From positions 62,001-126,000 of the forward strand of contig NZ_JAHVJO010000002.1 in assembly GCF_019801215.1 (NCBI RefSeq): a stretch of DNA of 64,000 nucleotides, given 5' to 3'. Both the position numbers and the translations under genes were made by a program. Source of the DNA: Fictibacillus nanhaiensis (GTDB taxonomy: Bacteria; Bacillota; Bacilli; Bacillales; Fictibacillaceae). Every line of letters begins with the position of its first letter. Position 1 is the first letter of the stretch. This document shows positions 43,415 to 52,355 of this stretch, one piece after another. Under the pieces are notes generated by a model. It was given only the letters and a program-made list of their open reading frames with translations, was not told the origin of the DNA and did no database searches.

Positions 43415-44650
43415 TTAAATTGCCCAGTTGCCGTTTCTGAATAACGGGATACGCTTACCATCACCGTATTCTGCATCGATTTCTAAATCAGCAGATCCAA
43501 TCATGAAATCTGTATGACCGCGGCTATGATTGATCTCTTTTTCTTCCATTTGCTCTGGAGATAGATCTCCTCCGCCCTTGACTGACATCGTAATGGATGT
43601 ACCAATCGCCAAGTGACAAGAGGCGTTTTCATCATAAAGCGTATTGTTAAAGATAATGCCAGAGTTTGAAATCGGTGAATCATATGGAACTAAAGCAACT
43701 TCACCAAGATAGCCCATTCCTTCATCGATGCTTAAAAGCTGTTTTAAAGTGTCATATCCTTTTTCTGCAGTGAATTCAACCACTTTTCCATCTTTAAACG
43801 TTAAACTGAAATTATCGATCAAGTTCCCCATTGCCGACAATGGTTTAGAACTTGTTACCTTGCCATTAACCCCATATTTTCGGGGAGTTGTGAACACCTC
43901 TTCAGTAGGAAGGTTCGGAATGTAGTATGTACCGAAAGTAGAATTGTGTCCTCCTCCAATCCACGTATGGTCCGGGTGTAGGTCTATACTTAAATCTGTT
44001 CCTTCTGATTTGTAATGCAGCGTTTTGAACTTTTGTTCATTTAAATAGTCCACTTTTTCAGTGAGTACTTTGACATGATCTTCCCATGCAGAAACAGGAT
44101 CAACTTGATCTACTCGAACGGTATGAAAAATGGCATCCCACAGCGCTTCGACAGCTTCTTCTTCATTTTTTTCAGGGAATACGCTCTTCGCCCAACCTAC
44201 GGACGGTGAGCCAGCTATCGCCCAATGTATGTCTCCTCTAAGTTGTCCCGCTGAAAAGGATTGGAGCTTTTCACCGCGGTTCTTTTGGACAAACATCATC
44301 CGTTCAGAAGGCACTCCTTTATAAGCATCTGGATCATTTCCCGTTACCATCAAGAAACAATCATGATTGTCTACAATGCTGTTATACTTTTCAATCTCCC
44401 ACTGTTGAAGATCATCTTGAAGTACCTCTTCTTTAGCACTCATATAGTGAATTCGGTTCGTCTGTGTATCTGTCCAATCCACAATAACCTTCTTACATCC
44501 ATTTTCATAAGCATGCTTCGTTACTTTACGAGTAAATTCTGCGGCTTCGATTGGAGAATTAATAAGAAGCTTTTGCCCTTCTTGAATGCTTAATCCTACT
44601 TTTACAACAAGTTCCGCATATTGATCTAATTTTTCTTCAAACGATTTCAT
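43415..44650 (-). CDS. ampS: M29 family aminopeptidase (AmpS/PepS-like)
   Basis: About 411 residues, M29 thermophilic metallo-aminopeptidase family. Metal-binding parts are in the C-terminal half: 'NLPTEEVFTTPRKYGVNGKV' (Glu, about 250-270), 'GYLGEVALVPYDSPIS' (Glu, about 312-327), 'LYDENASCHLAIG' (His, about 335-350), 'NHSRGHTDFMIGSADLEID' (His and Asp, about 375-395). It cuts N-terminal amino acids from peptides in the cytoplasm. Start is ATG 44650, seven bases after GGAGGGG; the frame begins two TTG codons earlier. Confidence 0.92.
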   Translation of the reverse strand: MKSFEEKLDQYAELVVKVGLSIQEGQKLLINSPIEAAEFTRKVTKHAYENGCKKVIVDWTDTQTNRIHYMSAKEEVLQDDLQQWEIEKYNSIVDNHDCFLMVTGNDPDAYKGVPSERMMFVQKNRGEKLQSFSAGQLRGDIHWAIAGSPSVGWAKSVFPEKNEEEAVEALWDAIFHTVRVDQVDPVSAWEDHVKVLTEKVDYLNEQKFKTLHYKSEGTDLSIDLHPDHTWIGGGHNSTFGTYYIPNLPTEEVFTTPRKYGVNGKVTSSKPLSAMGNLIDNFSLTFKDGKVVEFTAEKGYDTLKQLLSIDEGMGYLGEVALVPYDSPISNSGIIFNNTLYDENASCHLAIGTSITMSVKGGGDLSPEQMEEKEINHSRGHTDFMIGSADLEIDAEYGDGKRIPLFRNGNWAI

Positions 44651-44745
44651 CAACAAACCCCTCCAGTTATTCTGTAAATAAAAACGACTGATAAGTTTAT
44701 AATATTACATTATATAAAAAAATGAAAATTTAGACTAATCTTTTT

Positions 44746-44781
44746 ATAGAAAAAATAACCACAGCAACTTACTGTGGTTAT
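44746..44781 (-). terminator. Terminator after the GAF-STAS gene
   Basis: ATAACCACAG/CTGTGGTTAT stem (10 bp) with a 7-base loop, T-run on the minus strand. Confidence 0.9.
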
Positions 44782-44792
44782 AGAGAAGTTCT

Positions 44793-45677
44793 TTATTTCT
44801 TGTTTAATACAAATCCGATGTGCGCAAGTGCACCTTCTAAATTATTTGTGATCTCAACATCATTAAAATTCACATCTACCTGTAACGCCTTTATAGCAAG
44901 ATCAGGTCTAAACCCAGTTAATATCGGAGTAACACCAATTAATTTTAACAGCTTAACAATATTCAATAAATAACCGCTTACTGAATGATTAATGCGGCTA
45001 ACACCTGATAGGTCTATAATCATATACTCAAGAGACATGTTTATGCTGCTGTTCAATGTACTTTGAATGATAATTTCGGCACGATTGTCACTAATATGGC
45101 CAATGATCGGCAAGATAGCGATCCCTTTTGTTAGAGGAACAATCGGTACGGATAGTTCCTTTATTTCTTTATTCGCTTTATCCAATTCAAGTACATACGT
45201 TAACAGGGATGACATTGTTTGAAACATCTCTACATGCTGCTCTGTAAACTCAAATTTATTGGTGTCCAGTCCACAAATCGTTCCGTAATTTTCACCGTCT
45301 TCATAATAAATAGGAATTGCGATAAAGCTTCCACCGCCAAGGTTTGCAGTAACACCTAAATGCTTCGTAAGATCACTTTCCATAATATCTTCAATCAGCA
45401 ATATTTCAGGGCCCTTATCGACACTCACCTTACAAAATGTTTCATGAAAAGGAAGTGAAGAACCCTCTTCTAGTAATACGACATTTTGATTGATTACTTT
45501 TTTTATCTCGTTCACTTTTTTATCATTTTTTGCAATAAACAGCGTATTAATATTGATCATTTTACTCATAAAATGAAGAATGTTTTCTGTTGCTTCTTCA
45601 AAATTTCTGACCGATTTAGAATGAATAGATTCGAAACTAGTACTTGGATTAGGATTAGAATTAAAAGTAGTAGACAA
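44793..45677 (-). CDS. GAF-STAS protein (RsbR-type stress regulator)
   Basis: 294 residues: an N-terminal low-complexity Asn/Ser segment (about 1-15), a GAF-like domain (about 20-165) with 'GGGSFIAIPIYYEDGENYGTICGLD', a linker helix, and a STAS domain (about 180-290) with 'ILPIIGHISDNRAEII' and 'YMIIDLSGVSRINHSVSGYLL'. The Ser-rich piece fits the phosphorylation region of RsbR-type proteins. The GAF domain has no obvious Cys chromophore site. It is a second orphan stressosome-like sensor about 8 kb from the PAS-STAS gene. The start is a TTG. No rsbS or rsbT gene is adjacent. Confidence 0.83.
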   Translation of the reverse strand: MSTTFNSNPNPSTSFESIHSKSVRNFEEATENILHFMSKMININTLFIAKNDKKVNEIKKVINQNVVLLEEGSSLPFHETFCKVSVDKGPEILLIEDIMESDLTKHLGVTANLGGGSFIAIPIYYEDGENYGTICGLDTNKFEFTEQHVEMFQTMSSLLTYVLELDKANKEIKELSVPIVPLTKGIAILPIIGHISDNRAEIIIQSTLNSSINMSLEYMIIDLSGVSRINHSVSGYLLNIVKLLKLIGVTPILTGFRPDLAIKALQVDVNFNDVEITNNLEGALAHIGFVLNKK

Positions 45678-46051
45678 GATAATTGACCGACCTTTCTTTG
45701 AGCATTCTATCTTTTCAAAAAAAATATTGTATTAAGCTGCACCCAGTTTATTTCCCATTTTATATAGAATGTAAACTCACTTTATACACGATGTATTGAA
45801 AATCAATTACCAGTACTAAAGACCTACCCCTAAACCCTATAGAATTCTACATTTTATGCCAAAATCCACCTTTTAAGTCTATTATAAAATAGACCTTAAA
45901 ATGATTATAAAGTCCTATTTCAACATGATAACACAGTAAAAAACACCTATTCTAGTATTCGACACAACATGGTAACATTTTGAATATGCGGAATTATCCG
46001 ACAATAAACGTCGGTTTTCCAGCAACGAAAATACTTCTAGGGGGGATTTAC
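45678..46051 (+). other. Upstream region of inhA
   Basis: A 374-bp AT-rich spacer between divergent genes, without a gene. It has an inverted repeat GTCTATT-N4-AATAGAC (45877-45894) and a Spo0A-box-like TGTCGAA on the minus strand (45964-45958). No PlcR-box was seen and no clear sigma-A promoter could be fixed. Confidence 0.5.
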
Positions 46052-48493
46052 GTGAAAAAAGGGAAATGGGTTTCAGCTGCCCTTGCAGCGATGTTAAGCT
46101 GCAGCACATTTGCGGGAGTAAGTGCCGCACCTGTTAATGTTTTGTCTGACGCAAAAGCATCTACAGCAGAGGAAAAAAAACATACACATTCAGACGGGCC
46201 ATTTGATTTAGCCGTGGCTAACGACGAAAGATTAATAGAAATGCTTCAAGAGAGCGGAAAAATCAGTAAAAACGCGAGTGAAACAGAAGCACAGGAAAAG
46301 CTGCAACAGTTTTTGAAAAATAAGCAAGAACATGCAGAATCTTTGCCAAAAGGTGAATTAGAAGAAGAAGATGCAGAAAAAGAAGATGATGATGACGAAA
46401 AACATAAGAAAGACGGTTTAAAACATAAAAAAGGCAAAGGTAAAGACGTTAAGCCTGCTGAAGAAGAAAAGTGGACAGGCGGTCAGCGCGTGGATAAGGT
46501 CCTCGTACTATTGATCGAGTATCCGGATTTTCCTGCAGCAAATATTCAACCAGAAGAAACAGATATGTTCTATGAGGACTATGTAAAAGAACATTACGAA
46601 GATATGATTTTTGGCGACAACGGCTATGACGGCCCGAACGGAGAAAAATTGGTATCCGTTAAACAGTATTACGATCAGCAATCGGGCGGAAGCTATTCCA
46701 TTACCGGTACAGTAGGCGGATGGTATAAAGCCAAACACCCTTCTACTTATTATGGAGGCAACGTTCCCACTCCTGACGGAAACGATGCAAATCCAAGAGA
46801 ACTGGTTAGAGAAGCGCTGACAGCAGCTTCAGCAGACATCAATCTGGCTGAGTTCGACCAGGAAGATCGTTATGACTTAGACGGGGACGGAAACTTCCGC
46901 GAGCCGGACGGATTGGTTGACCACTTGATGATTGTCCATTCCAGTGTTGGTGAGGAAGCAGGCGGCGGTTCATTAGGTGGAGATGCAGTCTGGAGTCACC
47001 GTTGGAACCTAGGGAAGGTATTCCCAATTACAGGTACTTCTGCACAAGTTCCTTATTGGGGTGGAAAAATGGCAGCATACGATTACACGATCGAGCCTGC
47101 AGATGGAGCAGCTGGTGTGTTCGCTCACGAATACGGTCATGACCTAGGACTTCCTGATGAATATGATACTCAATATACAGGAGCAGGTGAGCCTGTTGCC
47201 TATTGGTCTATCATGTCTTCTGGAAGCTGGGCAGGAAAGATTCCAGGTACCGAGCCGACTGGTTTCAGCGCATGGTCGAAGGAATTCTTGCAATCTACCA
47301 TGCCGAACTCCAACTGGTTGTCTGGGGAAACATTGAATTATAAAGACATTAATGAAAAAGGTGTCGATGTTCTTTTAGATCAAGCCAACATGAAAGGTAC
47401 GAACAATGATGCCGTTCGTATTGATTTACCACAAAAAGAAACGATCGTAAATTCTCCGTTTAGCGGTTCATACGAATATTTCAGCGGCAGCGGAAATAAC
47501 CTTGATAACTCAATGGTTACTAGTTTAGATTTAACCAATGCAAAGGCAGCAGAACTTTCCTTTAAAACATGGTATGACATTGAGGTAGATTGGGATTATG
47601 CTTCAGTACAAGTGAAAGAAGGAGCGAATAACTGGGTATCCATTCCTGGTAACTTAACGACTGACACTGATCCTCATGAACAAAATCCAGGTCACGGAAT
47701 TACTGGTAGCTCAAACGGTCAATGGGTAGATGGAAACTTTGATCTATCACAATATGCTGGTAAAAAAATTGATGTGAAATTAAACTATTGGACAGATGTT
47801 GCGGCCATTAATCCAGGATTTTATGTAGATGACATCAAAATTAATGTAGATGGGACACAAATCCTTTTTGATGATGCTGAAGGTACATCTGGATTTACAT
47901 TAGATGGGTTCAAGAAAGACCAAGGAAAATTTTATTCTAATCACTACTATTTATTAGAGTGGAGAAATCATCAAGGTGTTGACAAAGGGCTAGGTCACAT
48001 TCGTCGTGGAGAAAGCCTCATGTCTTATGATGGCGGACTCGTCGTATGGTATGTAGACGACAGCTATAGTGATAACTGGACGGGAGCACATCCTGGAGAC
48101 GGATTTTTAGGAGTGGTTGATGCTGATCAGAAGACTCTTTATTGGAGTGATAACTCTGTAGCATCCACTCGATACCAAATTCATGATGCAGCCTTCAAAA
48201 AAGAAAAAGGTGAAAAAATGTTCCTTGATTATCGGGAACTGCTAGGCTTAACGCTTACAGATGATCATGTTAAAGCGATCAGCAAATTCAAGGATTCCAA
48301 GGATTACAGCAACAAGGGGCTTCTAGATTCAGGCCGAAATGTCCCTCAATATGGTCTTCAATTTAAAGTGGTAGACACAAGCTGGGATCATACAGCCGCA
48401 AAGATCAAGATATCCTTAGATTCTAACGATGATGACGACGATGACAATGACGACGATGATGACGATAATGATGACGATAATGATCGTGATTAA
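46052..48493 (+). CDS. inhA: Immune inhibitor A-type secreted metalloprotease (M6)
   Basis: About 813 residues. A signal peptide (about 1-26, ending GVSA) is followed by a propeptide with an acidic, Lys-rich low-complexity part (about 95-135). The M6 peptidase domain has the zinc motif 'FAHEYGHDLGLPDEYD' (HExxH about residue 358, third ligand Glu/Asp close by). A large C-terminal region follows ('SGSGNNLDNSMVTSLDL', 'WDYASVQVKEG', 'FYVDDIKINVDG'). The chain ends with about 20 Asp/Asn residues only. InhA proteins degrade antibacterial peptides and host proteins. The start is GTG 46052 behind GGGGGGATT; the frame is open for 24 further codons upstream. A propeptide-like lipoprotein gene follows. 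Confidence 0.94.
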   Translation: MKKGKWVSAALAAMLSCSTFAGVSAAPVNVLSDAKASTAEEKKHTHSDGPFDLAVANDERLIEMLQESGKISKNASETEAQEKLQQFLKNKQEHAESLPKGELEEEDAEKEDDDDEKHKKDGLKHKKGKGKDVKPAEEEKWTGGQRVDKVLVLLIEYPDFPAANIQPEETDMFYEDYVKEHYEDMIFGDNGYDGPNGEKLVSVKQYYDQQSGGSYSITGTVGGWYKAKHPSTYYGGNVPTPDGNDANPRELVREALTAASADINLAEFDQEDRYDLDGDGNFREPDGLVDHLMIVHSSVGEEAGGGSLGGDAVWSHRWNLGKVFPITGTSAQVPYWGGKMAAYDYTIEPADGAAGVFAHEYGHDLGLPDEYDTQYTGAGEPVAYWSIMSSGSWAGKIPGTEPTGFSAWSKEFLQSTMPNSNWLSGETLNYKDINEKGVDVLLDQANMKGTNNDAVRIDLPQKETIVNSPFSGSYEYFSGSGNNLDNSMVTSLDLTNAKAAELSFKTWYDIEVDWDYASVQVKEGANNWVSIPGNLTTDTDPHEQNPGHGITGSSNGQWVDGNFDLSQYAGKKIDVKLNYWTDVAAINPGFYVDDIKINVDGTQILFDDAEGTSGFTLDGFKKDQGKFYSNHYYLLEWRNHQGVDKGLGHIRRGESLMSYDGGLVVWYVDDSYSDNWTGAHPGDGFLGVVDADQKTLYWSDNSVASTRYQIHDAAFKKEKGEKMFLDYRELLGLTLTDDHVKAISKFKDSKDYSNKGLLDSGRNVPQYGLQFKVVDTSWDHTAAKIKISLDSNDDDDDDNDDDDDDNDDDNDRD

Positions 48494-48510
48494 GTTAAAT
48501 TAAACAGATG

Positions 48511-48545
48511 AAACCCAATTGCTTGCAGGCAATTGGGTTTTGTTT
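48511..48545 (+). terminator. Terminator after inhA
   Basis: AAACCCAATTGC/GCAATTGGGTTT (12-bp perfect stem, 6-base loop), followed by TGTTTC. Confidence 0.85.
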
Positions 48546-48589
48546 CTAGAAAACTGTAAAGTACCAACATTTAGTGAGGAGGTTAAAGG

Positions 48590-48922
48590 ATGAAACGAAC
48601 TTTACTAGTTGTGCCCATACTGTTTATTGGATTGTCCGCCTGTTCCTTTATGGAGGATACGAATCAGGAAAACATGGATACAGATCAAACTAAATCTCAA
48701 TCCGAGGTAATTCGTATGATCGCCAATGACGAAAAGATTATTGAAATGTTAAAGAAGTCAGGTGAAATTCCTGAAGGTGCTTCACAAGAAGAGATTAATA
48801 AAGCGCTACAGAAGTATTTACAAAAAAAAGCACCTGGAAATTTTCAGGATGAAAAAGAGAAGCTAAAATACATCAATGAATTAAAAGAAAATATACAAAA
48901 AAATAGTTCAAATCAAGAATAG
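48590..48922 (+). CDS. Lipoprotein resembling the InhA propeptide
   Basis: 110 residues: lipoprotein signal with lipobox GLSAC (Cys about 18), a Gln/Asp-rich linker, and a helical C-terminal part (about 45-100). Residues about 46-80 (NDEKIIEMLKKSGEI... then ASQEEINKALQKYLQKK) line up with the N-terminal region of InhA directly upstream (NDERLIEMLQESGKI... then ASETEAQEKLQQFLKNK). By analogy with stand-alone propeptide inhibitors it could bind or fold InhA at the membrane. This is inferred from sequence resemblance alone. A terminator lies between the two genes, so it may have its own promoter in 48546-48589 or depend on read-through. Confidence 0.75.
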   Translation: MKRTLLVVPILFIGLSACSFMEDTNQENMDTDQTKSQSEVIRMIANDEKIIEMLKKSGEIPEGASQEEINKALQKYLQKKAPGNFQDEKEKLKYINELKENIQKNSSNQE

Positions 48923-48947
48923 CTGACGCCTGGTGTCAGCTATTTCT
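48921..48947. terminator. Terminator between the InhA-like lipoprotein and the GT-C gene
   Basis: AGCTGAC/GTCAGCT stem with GCC/GGT inner pairing, starting in the stop codon, followed by TATTTCTTT. Confidence 0.7.
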
Positions 48948-48957
48948 TTACTAGCTC

Positions 48958-50406
48958 TTAATGCTCTTTCCATCGATAAAGTACGATCTTGTCATAAACA
49001 GGATCAAAGAGATCGTTAGACTGAAACGTTCTTACTTTTTCCAAGTTGCTAGAAACATCAATTCCCTGCTCTTCAAAACCTTCGATTAAGTGGTTCGTAA
49101 GATAAATGTCCTCGTTCGTATGATAACTTTTATCTTGAAGGAATAAATCATACGTGTAAAACCGTTTATGTTCAAAGGGAACACCCAAGTATTGAAAAAC
49201 ACGTGTCTCTTCCCAAGTGTACACGATAGAATCCTTATTTTTTTGAGTAAGGTATTCTGCTACTTGATGAACACTTGGCGCTTTTGTTGCTTGTTCATGA
49301 AGAAGCAAACTACCGATCCATAACTGTATAACTGCTAGACCTATGCATGCCCATTTCATCAGCCTCTGCTTCTCGATTAGTAAGACTAGCCATAAGAAAA
49401 GAATCATAAATGTGATCGGATAAGAATGCCTTGGTTTTTCAATGTTTTGTGCATACAGGTTCCAAAAGAAATATACCGAAATCAAGGTTAGCCAAACTCT
49501 ATGGTTTTTTAACATAGGGGTTACTCGCATAGATTTATTTTTCACAATGACCCAAATGGTAAGACTTGAAAGGACTATTAAGATAATAGCAGACTTTGCT
49601 GCCATTCCTACAAGTATGATGTTGTATAGAATCAATTGATGAAGTCTTGTAGAGAAAGGTTCTTGCGTATCGACAACCGTTCCTCCCCATGAAGTAAAAT
49701 GACCTGTAACAAAAGCCATCGATAGCTTTATAAATCCGATCAAACTTCCTTCTGTCATGATAAGAGCGACTACCCAGACTAACTGAAATAAAAAGGCTAG
49801 AACGATAAACCCCATCAACCGGACGCGATCTTTGTTCCTTTCGTAATCGAACCACCATAGAAACAATAATCCAAATCCAAATGGAAGATACGATAAACGA
49901 ATTCCCATCAGAATAGAGAAGAACATTAACGGCAGAAGCTGGTATCGTAATTTACTGCTATCTATACCACACAATAAACTCCATAAAAACCACCATAAAA
50001 CACCTAATGCAGCTCCTTCAGACATTGGCTGATTAACGAGGATCATGAAATATATACTCGTTTGCAGGACAAGAGTGATGATTAATGCTGACATCCTGCT
50101 AACATACCTTTTAGCAAGAAGATACATTGGAACAGTAGCAGAAATCGCCACAAGATTATTAAAAACGGACAACGATAAGGATGGATTATCGATCACGGAA
50201 TGCACGATCATGCCACCAAAAATAAAGAAGGGATAACCGGGGAAATGTGGCTGCATAGCTAATAGATCAAATCTGTCCAGTGCTAGTGCAAAGTCAACTT
50301 GATCCCAGGAGCTCGGTATAGTATTGCTATATAAGAATCGGATATAAAAGGTGATGAATAGTAATAACAATACCAATGCTGCAATTAATTTATTTGCTCT
50401 ACCCAT
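48958..50406 (-). CDS. GT-C-type membrane glycosyltransferase-like protein
   Basis: 482 residues with about 11-12 transmembrane helices (last near 360) and a C-terminal soluble part (about 370-482). The first outer loop has 'SSWDQVDFALALDRFDLL' with Asp residues and 'PHFPGYPFFIFGG', which match the DxD-like and P-x-x-P features of GT-C enzymes that use polyprenyl-phosphate sugars (PMT/ArnT type). The acceptor is unknown. No cell-wall polymer operon is nearby. Monocistronic. Confidence 0.72.
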   Translation of the reverse strand: MGRANKLIAALVLLLLFITFYIRFLYSNTIPSSWDQVDFALALDRFDLLAMQPHFPGYPFFIFGGMIVHSVIDNPSLSLSVFNNLVAISATVPMYLLAKRYVSRMSALIITLVLQTSIYFMILVNQPMSEGAALGVLWWFLWSLLCGIDSSKLRYQLLPLMFFSILMGIRLSYLPFGFGLLFLWWFDYERNKDRVRLMGFIVLAFLFQLVWVVALIMTEGSLIGFIKLSMAFVTGHFTSWGGTVVDTQEPFSTRLHQLILYNIILVGMAAKSAIILIVLSSLTIWVIVKNKSMRVTPMLKNHRVWLTLISVYFFWNLYAQNIEKPRHSYPITFMILFLWLVLLIEKQRLMKWACIGLAVIQLWIGSLLLHEQATKAPSVHQVAEYLTQKNKDSIVYTWEETRVFQYLGVPFEHKRFYTYDLFLQDKSYHTNEDIYLTNHLIEGFEEQGIDVSSNLEKVRTFQSNDLFDPVYDKIVLYRWKEH

Positions 50407-50478
50407 CGCTTCTCCCTTTTTCCATGTAATGTAATTTATGATTAAAGAAAAAGCACAAGGCTTTTTCGCCTTGTACTC

Positions 50479-51423
50479 TTATTCATTAGCAGAAGCCATC
50501 GTTTGTTGCTTCCAAGTCTGTTGTTGACTTTGTCTTGGCTTCTCCACTTTTGCTTTTTTACTTGCTGGCTTGTTAAGGAAAACGAGCATGTAGATGACTG
50601 CAAAATAACCAAGATAGACCAATACCTCTTCAATCGAAGGCATTGAGGAATATCCTAAGAATGCTTTTAAGAAGATGCCGATGTCTCCAGAAAGGATAGG
50701 TGCTACCCCATAATCACGCAAGTAGTGGGCATAGTCGATTGGATGCTCTGGTAAGAACCAAGTAATGTCATAAACATGAGGAACGACACTTCCAAGAATC
50801 TTAATATCCTGCATCATTGAAACACCTTGCACCATAAGTCCTGCTGCAATTAGAACAATAAATGCACCAGTCGTTCTAAAGAAAGCTTTTAGTGAAATGC
50901 GCATTGTCCCTTTAAAGAATAAGTAGCTGACAGCTGTAGCAGCTACCAATCCAGAGATTGCTCCCCATCCTGTCATAGCAGCTCCAATGTTTCCACCCGT
51001 TATCGCTGCAAAGAAAAATACGGTCTCTACTCCTTCTCGTACAACAACAAGGAAAGAGTGAATGATCATGCCAATAATGCTTCCTGTAGAGATAAACTTG
51101 CTGATTTTACCTTCTACATTGGATTTAATGTTCTTGCTGTGTTCAGCCATCCAGAACACCATTTGGGTCAACAATAACGAAGAGATAAAGATAATCGCAA
51201 TTTTTAAGTACATTTCCGTTCCCATTGCTGAGAAGCCTGTAAAAACAACCTGGAATAATAATGCGACAAGATAACTTGCTGCAATGGCCATCCCGGCACC
51301 GACCCAAACATATTTTACATATTTTTTGTTATCTGTACGTTTTAAGTAAGTCGTGATAATTCCTACGATTAGTAATGCTTCCAACACTTCACGAAATGTA
51401 ATAAGAAAAGCTTGTAATTGCAT
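50479..51423 (-). CDS. efeU: FTR1-family iron permease (EfeU-like)
   Basis: 314 residues, seven hydrophobic helices. Both RExxE iron-binding motifs are present: 'TFREVLEALLIVG' (about 9-21) and 'VREGVETVFFFA' (about 128-139). FTR1/EfeU carries ferric iron in. It is encoded downstream of two exported proteins under Fur-box control, forming an iron-uptake locus. The C-terminus is a Lys/Gln-rich hydrophilic tail. The usual DyP-type peroxidase EfeB and EfeO with its imelysin domain are not present in the expected form. Confidence 0.93.
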   Translation of the reverse strand: MQLQAFLITFREVLEALLIVGIITTYLKRTDNKKYVKYVWVGAGMAIAASYLVALLFQVVFTGFSAMGTEMYLKIAIIFISSLLLTQMVFWMAEHSKNIKSNVEGKISKFISTGSIIGMIIHSFLVVVREGVETVFFFAAITGGNIGAAMTGWGAISGLVAATAVSYLFFKGTMRISLKAFFRTTGAFIVLIAAGLMVQGVSMMQDIKILGSVVPHVYDITWFLPEHPIDYAHYLRDYGVAPILSGDIGIFLKAFLGYSSMPSIEEVLVYLGYFAVIYMLVFLNKPASKKAKVEKPRQSQQQTWKQQTMASANE

Positions 51424-51449
51424 TTCTTTCCCTCCCCTAAAACCTCTGC

Positions 51450-52202
51450 TTATCTTCTCTTTTTAATAACGTAGATGATAACTCCCGCTAAAATGGCTAT
51501 AATCACAATAAGAGGCAGCCAGTTTTTAACGTTAGCCAAGTCGGTCCATTCTGTTTTTTCAGAAGCTTGACTTTCCTCTTCTAAATCAACATTAAAATGA
51601 CCAAGTTCAAATTTTTCTGTGTTGAATTCTTTCTGCAGCTTATTAATGATAAATGTTTTGCTTTGATTAAAAGCTTCTTGACTCGCTTCCTTTTTCCCGA
51701 CTCCGAAAAGTCCAGGATTCCCTAATGCTTCTAATGCTTTATCAAATTCATCTTGTATCTGTTGATCTAATTTTTTGTCTTTTTTCGCTATAATGGGAGA
51801 AAGGGCCTGATAAGTAGCGTGCCCTTTTGCTAGTAATCGCTTGCTTGTTTCATAATCTTGAAATTTTTGATCAACACCTGATAAACGGCGATCTATATTC
51901 AAAGCTAGTATTTGTTGCATATTTTCAATTAGCTTTTCTTTTTGCTGTTGTTCTATATTTGCCACAATCTTTTTAGAAGGCTCTGGTCCCATATGCATAT
52001 CTATTTCTTCTTTTACGGTCTCATATATTTTTTCTGTCTCTGTAAAGTTTGGAGGATTTTGATCCAGCTGAACAACTATTTTCTTGTAAGCTTCAGCGAT
52101 TTTTTCTTCATTGGGATCACCATAAGAGTAGGCGTTCGCCGTATTATGTAACGACAAGAAAGTTACGAGAGTGAGTGTCAGTATTGTTATGAATTTCTTC
52201 AT
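51450..52202 (-). CDS. Exported C-anchored protein of the FTR1 iron locus
   Basis: About 250 residues with a signal peptide (about 1-24, ending ANAYS), a helical extracytoplasmic domain (about 25-200), a linker, and a C-terminal transmembrane helix plus KKRR (about 225-250). The module around residues 135-195 ('AKKDKKLDQQIQDEFDKALE' ... 'GKKEASQEAFNQSKTFIINKL') also occurs in the lipoprotein encoded upstream, suggesting a shared partner role with FTR1. No EfeO imelysin HxxE motif was seen. The start ATG 52202 follows AAGGAGG. A perfect Fur box lies just upstream, and the FTR1 gene starts 27 bp downstream. Confidence 0.75.
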   Translation of the reverse strand: MKKFITILTLTLVTFLSLHNTANAYSYGDPNEEKIAEAYKKIVVQLDQNPPNFTETEKIYETVKEEIDMHMGPEPSKKIVANIEQQQKEKLIENMQQILALNIDRRLSGVDQKFQDYETSKRLLAKGHATYQALSPIIAKKDKKLDQQIQDEFDKALEALGNPGLFGVGKKEASQEAFNQSKTFIINKLQKEFNTEKFELGHFNVDLEEESQASEKTEWTDLANVKNWLPLIVIIAILAGVIIYVIKKRR

Positions 52203-52232
52203 CTTAGTATATTCCTCCTTACCCACTGATAA

Positions 52233-52247
52233 TGATAATGATTATCA
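52233..52247 (-). promoter_or_regulatory. Fur box, perfect 7-1-7 match
   Basis: TGATAATGATTATCA matches the Bacillus Fur consensus (TGATAATNATTATCA) at every position. Centred about 38 bp upstream of the start at 52202; it is expected to repress the 51450-52202 gene and FTR1 when iron is plentiful. Confidence 0.9.
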
Positions 52248-52312
52248 ATGTCGTTGTCAATACGAACTTCCTTATAAAGTTTAATTTCAGCTTAAATTAC
52301 ACAAAAAATTCA

Positions 52313-52346
52313 TAAAAAAGAAACCTTGCCAAATGTGACAAGGTTC
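52313..52346 (-). terminator. Terminator inside the iron locus
   Basis: AACCTTG/CAAGGTT stem with T-run on the minus strand after the lipoprotein gene, so the two downstream genes likely use their own Fur-controlled promoter. Confidence 0.8.
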
Positions 52347-52355
52347 CTAAACTAC

